NCBI GenBank assembly: GCA_023299885.1
Contig: JALZUS010000032.1
Location: 1 to 51,042, forward strand
From: Bdellovibrionales bacterium
GTDB taxonomy: Bacteria; Bdellovibrionota; Bdellovibrionia; Bdellovibrionales; UBA1609
Direction: 5' to 3'
DNA length: 51,042 nucleotides
Translations under genes and position numbers: made by a program
Shown here: positions 35,218 through 44,611 of the stretch, one piece after another
Layout of the letters: every line of letters starts with the position of its first letter
Numbering within the stretch: the first letter of the stretch is position 1
Notes under the pieces: generated by a model
What the model saw: the letters and a program-made list of their open reading frames with translations, nothing else
What the model was told of the DNA's origin: nothing
The model's database searches: none

Positions 35218-36084
35218 ATGACAAGGATTGTCTGGTTGCTCATCGGAATGAGCTTTAGTTTAAATAACCTAGCCTGCGCTAGCACTTCACTTTTCTTAAA
35301 CGAAAAAACAGCTTACTATACTTCAGATTTTCATTTTCTAATTGATAATAGCGCTTCAAGCCCAGATATTAAACACGAACTCAATAGAATTTTATCTTTA
35401 GCTCATAATGTTTCTGACACTGAAAATGATGTGCTAACAGAAAGCTGTCACTCTCTTAGCTGTTTTAAGCATAAGAAATACTCTTATAAAGAGGCCCGCC
35501 GTTATATGTTTGGCAAACTACACTTACAACAAGACAGCAGCGGCTATTTTGTTCTTGATGTTTATTGCCAACAAAAATTCAGTAGCCGCAACGTCAACCC
35601 TTACCCTCCGGCGCCAGACACTATTCCTAATCATGAATTCATTAATGCAGAGCATACTTGGCCACAAAGTTGGTTTGGCGGAGGAGATAAAAGTTATAAA
35701 AAGGCAGACCTACACTCTTTGTTTCCATCTAACTCAAGAGCCAACTCATCACGTAGCAACTATCCCTTTGGTTATGTTGACCACGGGCGCTCTAATAATG
35801 TTTGTGAAGCTTCTAAAAGAGGCCACTCATCACAACTTGGCAAGACTGCTTTTGAACCACCAGACAGCCATAAAGGTAATGTCGCAAGAGCTATGTTTTA
35901 TTTTTCTACTCGCTACTCAATGAGCATAAAAGTAAATCAAGAAGAAATTCTTAGAGAATGGCACAGGCTAGACCCTGTGGACTCTAATGAAAAGCAGCGA
36001 AATCAGCTAGTCTATGATTTTCAAAACACAAGAAACCCATTTATTGATTACCCTAACCTGGTAAGCACTATCAAAGACTTCTAG
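35218..36084 (+). CDS. Secreted endonuclease I family nuclease
   Basis: A non-specific DNA/RNA endonuclease of the EndA/Vvn/NucM beta-beta-alpha-metal family. The 288 residues have a signal peptide (MTRIVWLLIGMSFSLNNLACAS), the core motif NAEHTWPQSWF with the catalytic His at about 146, KADLHSLFPSN, RANSSRSNYPFG and the end with QNTRNPFIDYP. Several cysteines (residues 77, 82, 117 and one near NNVCEAS) suggest periplasmic disulfides, as in Vvn. It is probably secreted or periplasmic and may serve DNA scavenging. The start ATG lacks a strong ribosome-binding site. Confidence 0.92.
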   Translation: MTRIVWLLIGMSFSLNNLACASTSLFLNEKTAYYTSDFHFLIDNSASSPDIKHELNRILSLAHNVSDTENDVLTESCHSLSCFKHKKYSYKEARRYMFGKLHLQQDSSGYFVLDVYCQQKFSSRNVNPYPPAPDTIPNHEFINAEHTWPQSWFGGGDKSYKKADLHSLFPSNSRANSSRSNYPFGYVDHGRSNNVCEASKRGHSSQLGKTAFEPPDSHKGNVARAMFYFSTRYSMSIKVNQEEILREWHRLDPVDSNEKQRNQLVYDFQNTRNPFIDYPNLVSTIKDF

Positions 36085-36192
36085 ACTGTCTCAAAATAAT
36101 ACATCTTGCCGAAAACCCAGACTAAAAGATAAATGAAAATTAGACATTTTAGTAAATAGTTTTAATATATATTAAATCTTCCGAAACCCCTA

Positions 36193-36227
36193 TGTAGGCG
36201 TGCATTGAGTTACTCACCTACATTTTT
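36193..36227 (+). promoter_or_regulatory. Hairpin with T-run in leader of the GCS2-type gene
   Basis: TGTAGG (36193-36198) pairs with CCTACA (36217-36222), followed by T5. It lies just upstream of the GGAGG ribosome-binding site of the gene at 36243, so it may be an attenuator-like element or a terminator of upstream transcription. An exact 16-base AT palindrome also occurs at 36161-36176. Confidence 0.3.
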
Positions 36228-36242
36228 AGCGGAGGACTTCCA

Positions 36243-37664
36243 ATGGGTGCAGAGATTAACAAGAGTCATTTTTCATTAAATGATCATGATAGCTTTAAAA
36301 ACAAGCTTAAAGAAGAAACTGAAAGCTTAGTAAAGCTTGAGAACAACAAACAGTTTTGTGATAGCGGCTACAGCATTGGCTCTGAACTAGAAGCTTGCTT
36401 TATTGATAATAAATCTAAAATGCAACATTTTAACGAAGAGTTTTTAAAGCAATCAAAGCATAGCCAAATTGTCCATGAGCTTTGTAAAGCCAATATAGAG
36501 TTTAATTCTTTGCCTTTTAATATTGGCAAAAATTCATTAACAAAAATGCATGCCCACTTATTAGGAATTTATGATTATGCAAAAACAATTTCTGATAAGA
36601 GTAAAAAAGAGCTCTTACTTATAGGCACCTACCCATCTCTAGATTGGAAAAATATAAGCAAAGACATGATGACCAGGTCTATTAGGTACGACTCATTAAA
36701 CAGAGCTATGTTTGGCAATAATGGTACAAAAAAACTAAGATTAAAGATTGAAGGCGCAGAAATACTTGAAGAAGAGGCTCATACTATTATGCCAGCAGCC
36801 CTTGCTACTTCTTTTCAATATCACTTTAAAGTCCCCATCAGTGAGGCTGTAAGAGCCCTTAACGTAAATTACATTATCTCTGCCCCGCTCATTGCGCTGT
36901 CTTCTAACTCGCCTTATGTATGCGGCAAAGAGCTTTGGGAAGAAAGCCGCGTTCCATTATTTGAGCAGTCTGTTAATGGCATCCATAACGATAGAGCCAA
37001 ACGTGCTTTTTTTGGCAGAGGCTATATTGATAAATCTTTTACGGAATATTTTGTAAATAATACGGCTGAGTTTAATACACTCATTCCTGTTTGGAAAAAT
37101 ACACCCGTAGATGCTTTTGAACATCTTAAGCTTCATAACGGCACAATATGGACATGGAGCCGCCCAGTTATCGGCAACAACAGTGATGGCACTCATCACT
37201 TTAGAGTTGAACAACGTTGCGCTGCCGCTGGCCCAACTGTTCATGATGGCATTGCTAATATGGCCTTCACGCTTGGTTTAATGAAATACTATCTTAATCA
37301 AGACCAAAAAATAGAAGACTTAGTTAGCTTTGAACAAGCTCAGTCTAATTTTTATACTGCTGCTAAAAACGGTTTAAGCTCTAATATTATTTGGAAAAAC
37401 AATAAAACAGTAAATCTACAGGAGCTTATGATAAATGAGCTTATTCCTAACTCTAAAAAAGGCTTAGAATCTATTGGAATATCTAATACTGATATTTCAA
37501 AATATATAGATAACACTATTACTCCCCGCGTAGCTAACAATCTAACAGGGGCTCAATGGCAAAAAAAATCTGTTAAGAGAAACAAGGGCTGCTTTAACAC
37601 AATGATACAAGACTATTTAAGGCAACAAAAGCTCGACCTACCTGTGCACAGCTGGGAGGCTTAA
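36243..37664 (+). CDS. GCS2-type glutamate-cysteine ligase-like carboxylate-amine ligase
   Basis: A 473-residue protein of the glutamine-synthetase-fold GCS2/YbdK group of ATP-dependent carboxylate-amine ligases. Residues GYSIGSELEACFID (about 43-56) hold the metal/substrate acidic motif, LCKANIEFNSLPFN follows, then TSFQYHFKVPISEAVRALNVN, IISAPLIALSSNSPYVCGK and FRVEQRCAAAGPTVHDGIAN. The family joins an amino acid carboxyl to an amine; the substrate is not predictable. A GGAGG box lies about seven bases before the ATG. A TAA is followed at once by the TTG of an aspartoacylase-like gene in the same frame, so the two form a tight pair, plausibly making and trimming one metabolite. It is not clearly GshA: no gshB is nearby. 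Confidence 0.85.
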   Translation: MGAEINKSHFSLNDHDSFKNKLKEETESLVKLENNKQFCDSGYSIGSELEACFIDNKSKMQHFNEEFLKQSKHSQIVHELCKANIEFNSLPFNIGKNSLTKMHAHLLGIYDYAKTISDKSKKELLLIGTYPSLDWKNISKDMMTRSIRYDSLNRAMFGNNGTKKLRLKIEGAEILEEEAHTIMPAALATSFQYHFKVPISEAVRALNVNYIISAPLIALSSNSPYVCGKELWEESRVPLFEQSVNGIHNDRAKRAFFGRGYIDKSFTEYFVNNTAEFNTLIPVWKNTPVDAFEHLKLHNGTIWTWSRPVIGNNSDGTHHFRVEQRCAAAGPTVHDGIANMAFTLGLMKYYLNQDQKIEDLVSFEQAQSNFYTAAKNGLSSNIIWKNNKTVNLQELMINELIPNSKKGLESIGISNTDISKYIDNTITPRVANNLTGAQWQKKSVKRNKGCFNTMIQDYLRQQKLDLPVHSWEA

Positions 37665-38666
37665 TTGCTATCTGAACTTGGTTTAGAGTCTTCTGTTGCT
37701 GACACTTTCTTTAGCCTTAAAGCTGAAGATATACATTATCATTATAACAAACCCACTCTTATTCATTTAAATAAAGAGTTAGGCCGCCCACTATTTATTT
37801 CTTGCCTTATTCATGGGAACGAAAATGCCGGCCTTTATGCGGTCCAAAAAGTTCTTAAAAAGTATGCCGGCTTACATAGTTTCATTATTTTTATAGGAAA
37901 CCCACTGGCCGCCTCAAAAAAACAACGCCACTTAGACTCGCAGCCTGACTTTAATAGAATATGGTCGCCTGAAAACTTTGACAAATACCCTATGACTAAA
38001 AAAGTCTATGATTATGTAAAAGAATGCCAACCGATAGCCGTCATAGATATTCATAATACAACAGGAAAAAACCCTCACTTTTCTTGCATCAACTATAAAA
38101 ATACTAAGACCTATAAATTTGCTTCTCTCTTTGGTGGCCCTATATTATTTTTTAAAAAGCCAAGCACAGTGCTAGCTAATATTTTAGGTGAGTTCTGCCC
38201 ATCAATAACAGTAGAATGTGGGCTTCCAGATACTGAAGCAGGTGTAGCCCGAGCTTTTAAGTTTATAGATACTATACTTAAAAATAAAAAAAGTTTTTTA
38301 GATATAAACCAACAGCCAAACTCTATCTACAAAACCATAGCTAAAATTAAGCCGACAGCACTATTTGATATTGGCCTTAATGAACAACCACTTTCTTTAG
38401 ATTTTGATTTAGAAGATTTTAATTTTAAAGAAGTACCTATTGGCACTATATGGGCTGAGCAAAAAAGTGAAAACCAAATGCTTAAAGTAACTAATAACAG
38501 CTCTGAAGATCTTTATAGTGAATATTTTGAAATACGAGGGAGTCAGCTTGTTGTCAAAAAAGCTTTTATCCCAGCTATGGTCTCTTTAAAAAAGACAATT
38601 ATTCAGCAAGACTGCCTTTGCTATATTATAAAAAAAATGAGCTCCGAAGAGCTCATTTCTACTTAG
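37665..38666 (+). CDS. Aspartoacylase/succinylglutamate desuccinylase-like zinc hydrolase
   Basis: A 333-residue M14-related zinc hydrolase of the AspA/AstE family. It has SCLIHGNENAG with ligands His50 and Glu53, the substrate-binding DFNR (95-98), the third ligand in VIDIHNTTG (His130) and the catalytic Glu in TVECGLPDTEAG (about 184), then a C-terminal beta domain. Members remove an acyl or amide group from an amino-acid-like substrate. The start is TTG immediately after the upstream TAA; a GGAGG box five bases before it, inside the upstream gene, supports it. Its 3' end overlaps the mscL terminator hairpin on the other strand. Confidence 0.88.
   Translation: MLSELGLESSVADTFFSLKAEDIHYHYNKPTLIHLNKELGRPLFISCLIHGNENAGLYAVQKVLKKYAGLHSFIIFIGNPLAASKKQRHLDSQPDFNRIWSPENFDKYPMTKKVYDYVKECQPIAVIDIHNTTGKNPHFSCINYKNTKTYKFASLFGGPILFFKKPSTVLANILGEFCPSITVECGLPDTEAGVARAFKFIDTILKNKKSFLDINQQPNSIYKTIAKIKPTALFDIGLNEQPLSLDFDLEDFNFKEVPIGTIWAEQKSENQMLKVTNNSSEDLYSEYFEIRGSQLVVKKAFIPAMVSLKKTIIQQDCLCYIIKKMSSEELIST
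38631..38658 (-). terminator. Intrinsic terminator of mscL with UUCG loop
   Basis: Read on the minus strand, AAATGAGCTC and GAGCTCATTT (38649-38658 with 38635-38644) form a 10-bp stem closed by a C(UUCG)G tetraloop and followed by a T-run. It lies within the last codons of the plus-strand aspartoacylase-like gene (MSSEELIS). Confidence 0.9.
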
Positions 38667-38713
38667 TGCTGCTAACTGTTAAGCAAGAGCACTTTTAAAT
38701 TAAATAGTCAGAA

Positions 38714-39103
38714 TTATTTTTTTAATAAATCTCTGATTTCAGTTAACAATACTTCGTTAGCTGGAGGAGCTGATGGAGCTGCTTCTTCTTTTTTCTTAGC
38801 GTTGTTAATTAAACGAACAACCATAAAGATTGCGAACGCAATAATAACAAAATCAACAATAGTTTGAGCAAATGCACCCCAACCGATTGCAACTTCTGCA
38901 ACATCACCGTTAGCAGCTTGAATTACTTGTTTAATGTCAGTGAAGTCTACTCCACCCATCATCATACCAATTGGTGGCATAATTACTTTTTCAACAAATG
39001 CACTTACGATTTTACCAAACGCACCAGCGATGATTAAACCAACAGCCATATCTACTACATTACCTTTGATTGCAAAGTCTTTAAATTCAGACATCATTCC
39101 CAT
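38714..39103 (-). CDS. mscL: Large-conductance mechanosensitive channel
   Basis: A homopentameric inner-membrane channel that opens under hypo-osmotic stress. The 129 residues show the N-terminal amphipathic helix ([19 protein letters not shown]), TM1 ([24 protein letters not shown]), a periplasmic loop, TM2 ([22 protein letters not shown]) and the charged C-terminal helix ([14 protein letters not shown]). An AAGGAG box precedes the ATG. It is monocistronic, ending at the UUCG-loop terminator. Confidence 0.97.
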   Translation of the reverse strand: MGMMSEFKDFAIKGNVVDMAVGLIIAGAFGKIVSAFVEKVIMPPIGMMMGGVDFTDIKQVIQAANGDVAEVAIGWGAFAQTIVDFVIIAFAIFMVVRLINNAKKKEEAAPSAPPANEVLLTEIRDLLKK

Positions 39104-39256
39104 ATTATTTCTCCTTGTTGTTTTATTGTTTATGTTTTTATTGTTTATGTTTTTTTAAATCTTTACAGATATCAGCCCTAAGTCAAGACAACCACTCCTA
39201 CAGCCAAAATATAGTCAGTTAATGAGCTATACTGCAATATGAGATTAACTACATAA

Positions 39257-40741
39257 TTAGCCTATCTTTTCTTTCAAGTAGCGTAATAGCGGCTTTGCGC
39301 CCAAGGTGCTGCCTGTTGCTGACTTAACTAGTTCTTGAGTTTCATAAAGGCAACCTTTAGACCAAACATTCTCTATCAGCCAACTTCTTGTGTCTTTAAA
39401 GTCACCCTCAGCCCAGCTCTTTTTTAAGCTTGGACTCTTCTCAAGCATAGTTTCTGCCATTTGAGCAGCAAACATTGCACCCATAGTATACGACGGAAAA
39501 TAACCAAACAAAGCCTCTGGCCAATGAACATCCTGCATACAACCATCTTTAAAATTACCCACAGTATCTATGCCTAAATACTTTTTCATTTTTTCATCCC
39601 AAATTTTAGGTATATCTTTAGCCGCTACATCTCCAGAAAAAATAGCCTTTTCTATTTCGTAGCGTAATAAAATATGCATAGGATAAGTCACTTCGTCAGC
39701 AAAAACCCTTATAAACCCAGGGTTAACCTTAGAAATTGTTTTATATAAAAGCTCTGGCGACATCTCTTGGTCATTAAAATTAAATTGTCTTTTAATATGT
39801 GGAGATAAAAACTGAGAAAACTCTTTACTGCAGCCTACCTGCATTTCAAAAAAGAGGCTCTGACCTTCGTGAATCGCCATACTTCTTGCTAGGCCCACCG
39901 GCTGCATAGACCACTCTGCTGGTAAGTTTTGCTCATAACTAGCATGGCCTGTTTCATGAATAATGCCCATCATACTTTGGATAAACTCAGACTCACTATA
40001 TCTTGTAGTAATTCTTACGTCTGATGGCACGCCCCCACAAAAAGGATGTGCACTTACATCTAAGCGGCCATTAGAAAAATTAAACTCAAGATGTTTCATA
40101 ATAAGCATTCCGAGTTCTTTTTGTTTTTCTACAGAATACTTACTATTAAATACTGGGTAAACTTCTGATTTCTGCTTTTCTAAAGCTAACTGAATTAATC
40201 CTGGGACTTCTTTTTTAATATCAATAAATAAACTATCAATGTCTGACTCTTTAAAGCCAGGCTCAAAATTATTGATTAAGGCCTCATAAGGCGATACCCC
40301 TAAAGATTGAGATTTATACTCAGCTTCTTTTTTTGCAACCTCTAATACTTTTTCGAAATAAGGAAGATAATTAGACCATGAGTTTTCTGACCTGTATTTC
40401 TTCCAAGCTTGGCCAGAGGCACTTACAGCACTAGCACGCTCTTTAATAAAGGCTTCTGGAAGTACAGATTGATCTAATTGAATTCTTTTAATTTCTCGCA
40501 AGTTTGCTGAGGCCCACTGGCTCTGACTGACTTCTGCTTCTGAAGCACTAATAAGGTCATTTATTTTAGTGTCTTTTAAAATTTCACTTTTTAAAATTTG
40601 AAGCTCTGCTAATGCGTTGGCGCGGTTAGGCGCAGCACCATCTGGCATCATAGTTTCTTGATCCCAAAAGCCTAAGGCTAAAAAATGCTCTAAATGGTGA
40701 ATTCGTTCAAATTTATTTTCTAATTGTTTATAGTTTTCCAT
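39257..40741 (-). CDS. M32 family carboxypeptidase (carboxypeptidase Taq type)
   Basis: A 494-residue zinc carboxypeptidase releasing C-terminal amino acids. It has the family hallmark HETGHASYEQ (HExxH at 262-266), the downstream HEGQSLFFE with the third ligand, the DVRITTRY segment (about 241-248) and NPGFIRVFADEVTYPMHILLRYEIE. No signal peptide is present, so it is cytoplasmic. It lies 42 bases downstream of recQ on the same strand; the ribosome-binding site is weak. Confidence 0.94.
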   Translation of the reverse strand: MENYKQLENKFERIHHLEHFLALGFWDQETMMPDGAAPNRANALAELQILKSEILKDTKINDLISASEAEVSQSQWASANLREIKRIQLDQSVLPEAFIKERASAVSASGQAWKKYRSENSWSNYLPYFEKVLEVAKKEAEYKSQSLGVSPYEALINNFEPGFKESDIDSLFIDIKKEVPGLIQLALEKQKSEVYPVFNSKYSVEKQKELGMLIMKHLEFNFSNGRLDVSAHPFCGGVPSDVRITTRYSESEFIQSMMGIIHETGHASYEQNLPAEWSMQPVGLARSMAIHEGQSLFFEMQVGCSKEFSQFLSPHIKRQFNFNDQEMSPELLYKTISKVNPGFIRVFADEVTYPMHILLRYEIEKAIFSGDVAAKDIPKIWDEKMKKYLGIDTVGNFKDGCMQDVHWPEALFGYFPSYTMGAMFAAQMAETMLEKSPSLKKSWAEGDFKDTRSWLIENVWSKGCLYETQELVKSATGSTLGAKPLLRYLKEKIG

Positions 40742-40783
40742 CTCACAAACTATATAGTAAAATTTATGAAGGTAAAGACGCCT

Positions 40784-42235
40784 TTAAATGACAGATTCTT
40801 TAGTACAAATATCACATACGCCGCATGTAATTTCAGCCTCTGCACCGAAGTATTTATAAATCATATTTTGCCTACAAGCTTCTCCATTATTACCGTAGTT
40901 AACTATGTCTAATAATTTTTTTTGCTCGCGCTCTAGCTTTAGTTTTCTTAAGTCTGCATCTTTTAAGTGCTCAGGTATTTCATCAATAACATTCCAATAC
41001 GACCTTCTACCTTCTTGGACTTTTTCTATCACTCGCCAACGCTCTAGTAACTTTACACAAGTTTCAACTCTAAAATCTCTAGAGTGATAAAAAAGCATTT
41101 TATTACGGATAAAGTCTATACCTTCCATTTTAATTTTGTCTTTATTGGCGCGTATAAGTTCTAACACCTGCATAATAAACTGGGCATCAGGATTGGCCCA
41201 CTTAATAAAATCCATTTGTATGGCGATGTCATCCTTATCCCAAAGCAATAACGTGTTGGCCGGCTGACCATCTCTCCCGGCACGGCCTACTTCTTGAAAA
41301 AAAGCTTCTAAGCTACCTGGGACCTCAGAGTGCACAACCCATCTTAAATTAGGCTTATTAACCCCCAAACCAAAAGCCGGCGTGGCTAACAATATATCAT
41401 TTTCAGAACTTAAAAATTCTTTTTGTACTTGCTTACGCTCTTTAGGGTTCATCTGCCCATGGTAAACCAAAGATTCTATACCTAAAGACCTTAAAGATTC
41501 TTCTGCCTTTTTTAAGTGATCAATTAAAGAAAAATAAACAATGCCGGCACCCCGCCACATATGCCTTAAAGCAACTATAGCTTGTATTTTTTGATCCCAG
41601 CCATAAACCTCTGAGATATTAAGGCTGAGGTTTGGCCTTTCAAAGCCTTTTAAAAAAACATTATAATTATCGCCCAGCTTTTCTAATATACGCTGCTGGA
41701 CATCTGGAGTAGCTGTAGCTGTTACAGCCAAAACAGTTGGGTTATTTAGCTGCTCTATAACTTCTTTTAAACGACTATACTCTGGCCTAAAATCTTCTCC
41801 CCACTCAGCGACACAGTGAGCTTCATCCACAACAAATAAAGAAACCGCTTGGGAAGACAAAGCTTCTATAAACTCAGGCTTTAAAAATCTCTCAGGGGTA
41901 ATATAAATAAGCTTCCATTCTCCTTGAGCTATTTTTTTGTAAGCAGAGACTTTCTGCTCGCGAGATAAGCCTGAATGTATAGAGCCCACTTTAAGACCAA
42001 GGCTTTTTGCCTCTAAAACTTGGTTTTCCATAAGAGCAATTAAAGGAGACACAACAACAGTCACTCCAGGTAGCAATAAGCTTGGCAGTTGATAGCAGAG
42101 GCTTTTGCCTCCACCTGTAGGCATCACTAAAAGGCTACTCTGGCCTTCTATGACAGCTTTTATGACTTCTTTTTGCCCAGGGCGAAAGGCTTTGATTTTA
42201 AAGCTTTCTTGCAAAGTTTTCTCTAAATTATCCAC
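40784..42235 (-). CDS. recQ: RecQ-type ATP-dependent DNA helicase, short form
   Basis: A 3'-to-5' helicase of recombination and fork repair. The 483 residues have the zero motif FRPGQKEVI, Walker A PTGGGKS (39-45), DEAHCVAEWGEDFRPEY (137-153), ATATPDVQ and GRAGRDG in the helicase C domain, and the zinc-binding domain with four Cys (ACRQ, then CGVCDIC). There is no HRDC domain, and the protein stops just after the zinc domain, shorter than E. coli RecQ (about 610). The start codon is GTG at 42235; no better start is seen. Confidence 0.93.
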   Translation of the reverse strand: MDNLEKTLQESFKIKAFRPGQKEVIKAVIEGQSSLLVMPTGGGKSLCYQLPSLLLPGVTVVVSPLIALMENQVLEAKSLGLKVGSIHSGLSREQKVSAYKKIAQGEWKLIYITPERFLKPEFIEALSSQAVSLFVVDEAHCVAEWGEDFRPEYSRLKEVIEQLNNPTVLAVTATATPDVQQRILEKLGDNYNVFLKGFERPNLSLNISEVYGWDQKIQAIVALRHMWRGAGIVYFSLIDHLKKAEESLRSLGIESLVYHGQMNPKERKQVQKEFLSSENDILLATPAFGLGVNKPNLRWVVHSEVPGSLEAFFQEVGRAGRDGQPANTLLLWDKDDIAIQMDFIKWANPDAQFIMQVLELIRANKDKIKMEGIDFIRNKMLFYHSRDFRVETCVKLLERWRVIEKVQEGRRSYWNVIDEIPEHLKDADLRKLKLEREQKKLLDIVNYGNNGEACRQNMIYKYFGAEAEITCGVCDICTKESVI

Positions 42236-42325
42236 AATACAAAGCTACACCCAGAGACTCCACAGGTCATGAGCTAATTATGCACATATATTAAGCTTTT
42301 ATAGCCGCTCTGCCCTTCTCCTAGG

Positions 42326-42353
42326 TTGCCAATTTTACAATAAATAGTATAAC
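42326..42353 (+). promoter_or_regulatory. Candidate promoter of the EF-G gene
   Basis: TTGCCA (42326-42331) is followed after 16 bases by TATAAC (42348-42353), about 40 bases before the ATG. It fits the sole position of the gene between divergent neighbours. Confidence 0.45.
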
Positions 42354-42392
42354 AATTCTTTCAAACAAATATATTTTAAGGAGTAGCTCAAA

Positions 42393-44498
42393 ATGGCAAC
42401 TGAATGGAACCTAGATCGCGTTAGAAATATTGGTATTTCTGCACATATTGACTCAGGCAAGACAACACTGACTGAAAGAATTCTTTTTTACACGGGTGAG
42501 ATTCATGCCATCCATGATGTTCGTGGTAAAGACGGCGTCGGTGCAAAAATGGATTCCATGGAACTTGAAAAAGAACGTGGTATTACAATCCAATCAGCAG
42601 CAACAGCTGTTAAGTGGAAAGATACTGATATCAATATTATTGATACTCCAGGTCACGTTGATTTCACTGTTGAAGTGGAACGTGCCCTTCGTGTTTTAGA
42701 TGGTGCCATCTTAGTTTTATGTGGTGTTTCAGGCGTTCAATCACAGTCGATTACTGTTGATAGACAAATGAAGCGTTACAATGTTCCAAGATTAGCTTTT
42801 GTTAATAAATGTGACCGCTCTGGTGCTAACCCACAAAAAGTTTGTGCAGCACTAAAAGAAAAGCTTCACCTTAACTCTATTATGGCTCAATTACCTATTG
42901 GCCTAGAAGAAGAACATAAAGGCGCTGTCGACTTAGTAGCTATGAAAGCTTACTACTACGAAGGCCCTAACGGTGAAGAATTTGTAGTTAAAGATATTCC
43001 TGAAGATATGATCGAAGAAGCTAAAGCTGCTCGTCAGGCCTTAATTGGTGCCGCTGCAGACTTTGATGATACTTTAGGTGAAAAGTTCTTAATGGAAGAA
43101 GAGCCTACTGAAGAAGAGCTTCACGCAGCTATCCGTAACGGTGTTTTATCTTTAAAACTTTGCCCAGTTTATGTTGGCTCTGCTTACAAAAATGTTGGCG
43201 TACAAGCTTTACTTAATGCTGTTGAAAGATACTTGCCGGCTCCAAACGAAATTGAAAACGAAGCACTAGATCAAGACAATGAAGAAAAGCCAGTTAAGCT
43301 TTCTTCAAGTGCAGATGATCCATTAGTGGCTTTAGCCTTTAAACTTGAAGATGGTCGCTTTGGTCAGCTGACTTATATGCGTATCTATCAAGGCACAATT
43401 AAAAAAGGTGACTTTATTTATAACCAAACAAGCGGTAAAAAAGTTAAAATTCCAAGGGTTGTACGTATGAGCTCTGCAGACATGGTCGATATTGAGCATG
43501 CACATGCTGGTGACATCGTTGCTTTGTTTGGTGTTGATTGTGCCTCTGGCGATACTTTCACAGATGACAAAGTTCATTACACAATGACATCTATGTATGT
43601 GCCTGAGCCTGTTATCTCTTTAGCTGTATCTCCAAAAGATAAAACGACAGCTGATAGCTTTGCAAAAGCACTTAATAAATTTAGAAAAGAAGATCCTACC
43701 TTCCGTGTACACAGAGATGAAGAATCTAACGAAACAATTATCTCTGGAATGGGTGAGCTTCACTTAGAGGTATACATTGAGCGTATGAATCGTGAATTTG
43801 ACTGTGAAGTGATTTCTGGACAGCCACAAGTGGCTTACAGAGAAACTATCGGTATGGCTGCTGACTTTGATTATGCCCATAAAAAACAAACTGGTGGTTC
43901 TGGTCAGTTCGCAAAAGTGGTTGGTAGCATTGAGCCTATCGATCCAGAGACTGATGATAACTATATCTTTAATGACAAAATTACTGGTGGACGTATCCCT
44001 AAAGAATACATTCCAGCATGTGATAAAGGTTTTGCTGAGCAAATGGCAAAAGGAACACTTATTGGTTATCCTATCGTTAACGTACAAGTTAACTTATTAG
44101 ATGGCGCTTACCATGATGTCGATTCAAGTGAGATGGCCTTTAGAATTTGTGCAATGGCAGCCTTCAGACAAGCTTATGAAGCCGCTAAGCCAACAGCTCT
44201 AGAGCCACTAATGAAACTAGAAGTTTCTGCTCCTGATGAGTTCCAAGGAAGCGTTATGGGTGGAATCAACCAAAGACGTGGAATGATTTCTGGCACAGTA
44301 ACAAACCAAGGTTTTGTTGTTGTTGAAGCAGAGGTTCCATTATCTGAAATGTTTGGTTACTCAACTGACTTACGTTCTGCAACACAGGGTAAAGGTGAAT
44401 TCTCAATGGAATTCTCAAGATACAATGCAGTACCAAGAAGTTTCCAAGATGATCTTGTTAAAGAATATCAAAAGAAACGTGCAGAAGAGAATAAATAA
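42393..44498 (+). CDS. fusA: Elongation factor G, EFG1/mitochondrial-like type
   Basis: A 701-residue GTPase catalysing ribosomal translocation. G1 AHIDSGKT (17-24), switch region [19 protein letters not shown]3 DTPGH (84-88) and NKCD (138-141) are present, then the EF-G domains II-V with [15 protein letters not shown] and [21 protein letters not shown] rather than the usual HIDAGKT, together with [15 protein letters not shown], matches the spirochaete/planctomycete/delta/mitochondrial EFG1 group. An AAGGAG precedes the ATG. It is probably monocistronic, with a terminator at 44522. It is not next to rpsG/rpsL or tuf. Confidence 0.95.
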   Translation: MATEWNLDRVRNIGISAHIDSGKTTLTERILFYTGEIHAIHDVRGKDGVGAKMDSMELEKERGITIQSAATAVKWKDTDINIIDTPGHVDFTVEVERALRVLDGAILVLCGVSGVQSQSITVDRQMKRYNVPRLAFVNKCDRSGANPQKVCAALKEKLHLNSIMAQLPIGLEEEHKGAVDLVAMKAYYYEGPNGEEFVVKDIPEDMIEEAKAARQALIGAAADFDDTLGEKFLMEEEPTEEELHAAIRNGVLSLKLCPVYVGSAYKNVGVQALLNAVERYLPAPNEIENEALDQDNEEKPVKLSSSADDPLVALAFKLEDGRFGQLTYMRIYQGTIKKGDFIYNQTSGKKVKIPRVVRMSSADMVDIEHAHAGDIVALFGVDCASGDTFTDDKVHYTMTSMYVPEPVISLAVSPKDKTTADSFAKALNKFRKEDPTFRVHRDEESNETIISGMGELHLEVYIERMNREFDCEVISGQPQVAYRETIGMAADFDYAHKKQTGGSGQFAKVVGSIEPIDPETDDNYIFNDKITGGRIPKEYIPACDKGFAEQMAKGTLIGYPIVNVQVNLLDGAYHDVDSSEMAFRICAMAAFRQAYEAAKPTALEPLMKLEVSAPDEFQGSVMGGINQRRGMISGTVTNQGFVVVEAEVPLSEMFGYSTDLRSATQGKGEFSMEFSRYNAVPRSFQDDLVKEYQKKRAEENK

Positions 44499-44521
44499 TA
44501 AATGCGTATACTTTTAAAATT

Positions 44522-44553
44522 AAAAAGCTGTTTTTTATAAACAGCTTTTTTTG
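44522..44553 (+). terminator. Intrinsic terminator after the EF-G gene
   Basis: AAAAGCTGTTT and AAACAGCTTTT form a stem closed by a short loop, followed by a long T-run. It separates fusA from dcd. Confidence 0.9.
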
Positions 44554-44611
44554 TTACTGGCCACTAATAAAAAAGTAAGCCCAAAAAAAATCATCAATAG
44601 AAAGACAAAAA

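Noticed and set aside
36243-38666. GCS2 ligase and AspA/AstE hydrolase as one protein made by stop-codon read-through, since both are in the same frame.
   Set aside because: A GGAGG box five bases before the TTG after the stop gives a normal start for the second gene, so independent initiation is simpler.
43764-44087. Open frame on the strand opposite fusA.
   Set aside because: It is a shadow of the highly conserved fusA coding sequence, with no ribosome-binding site and an unlike-protein composition.
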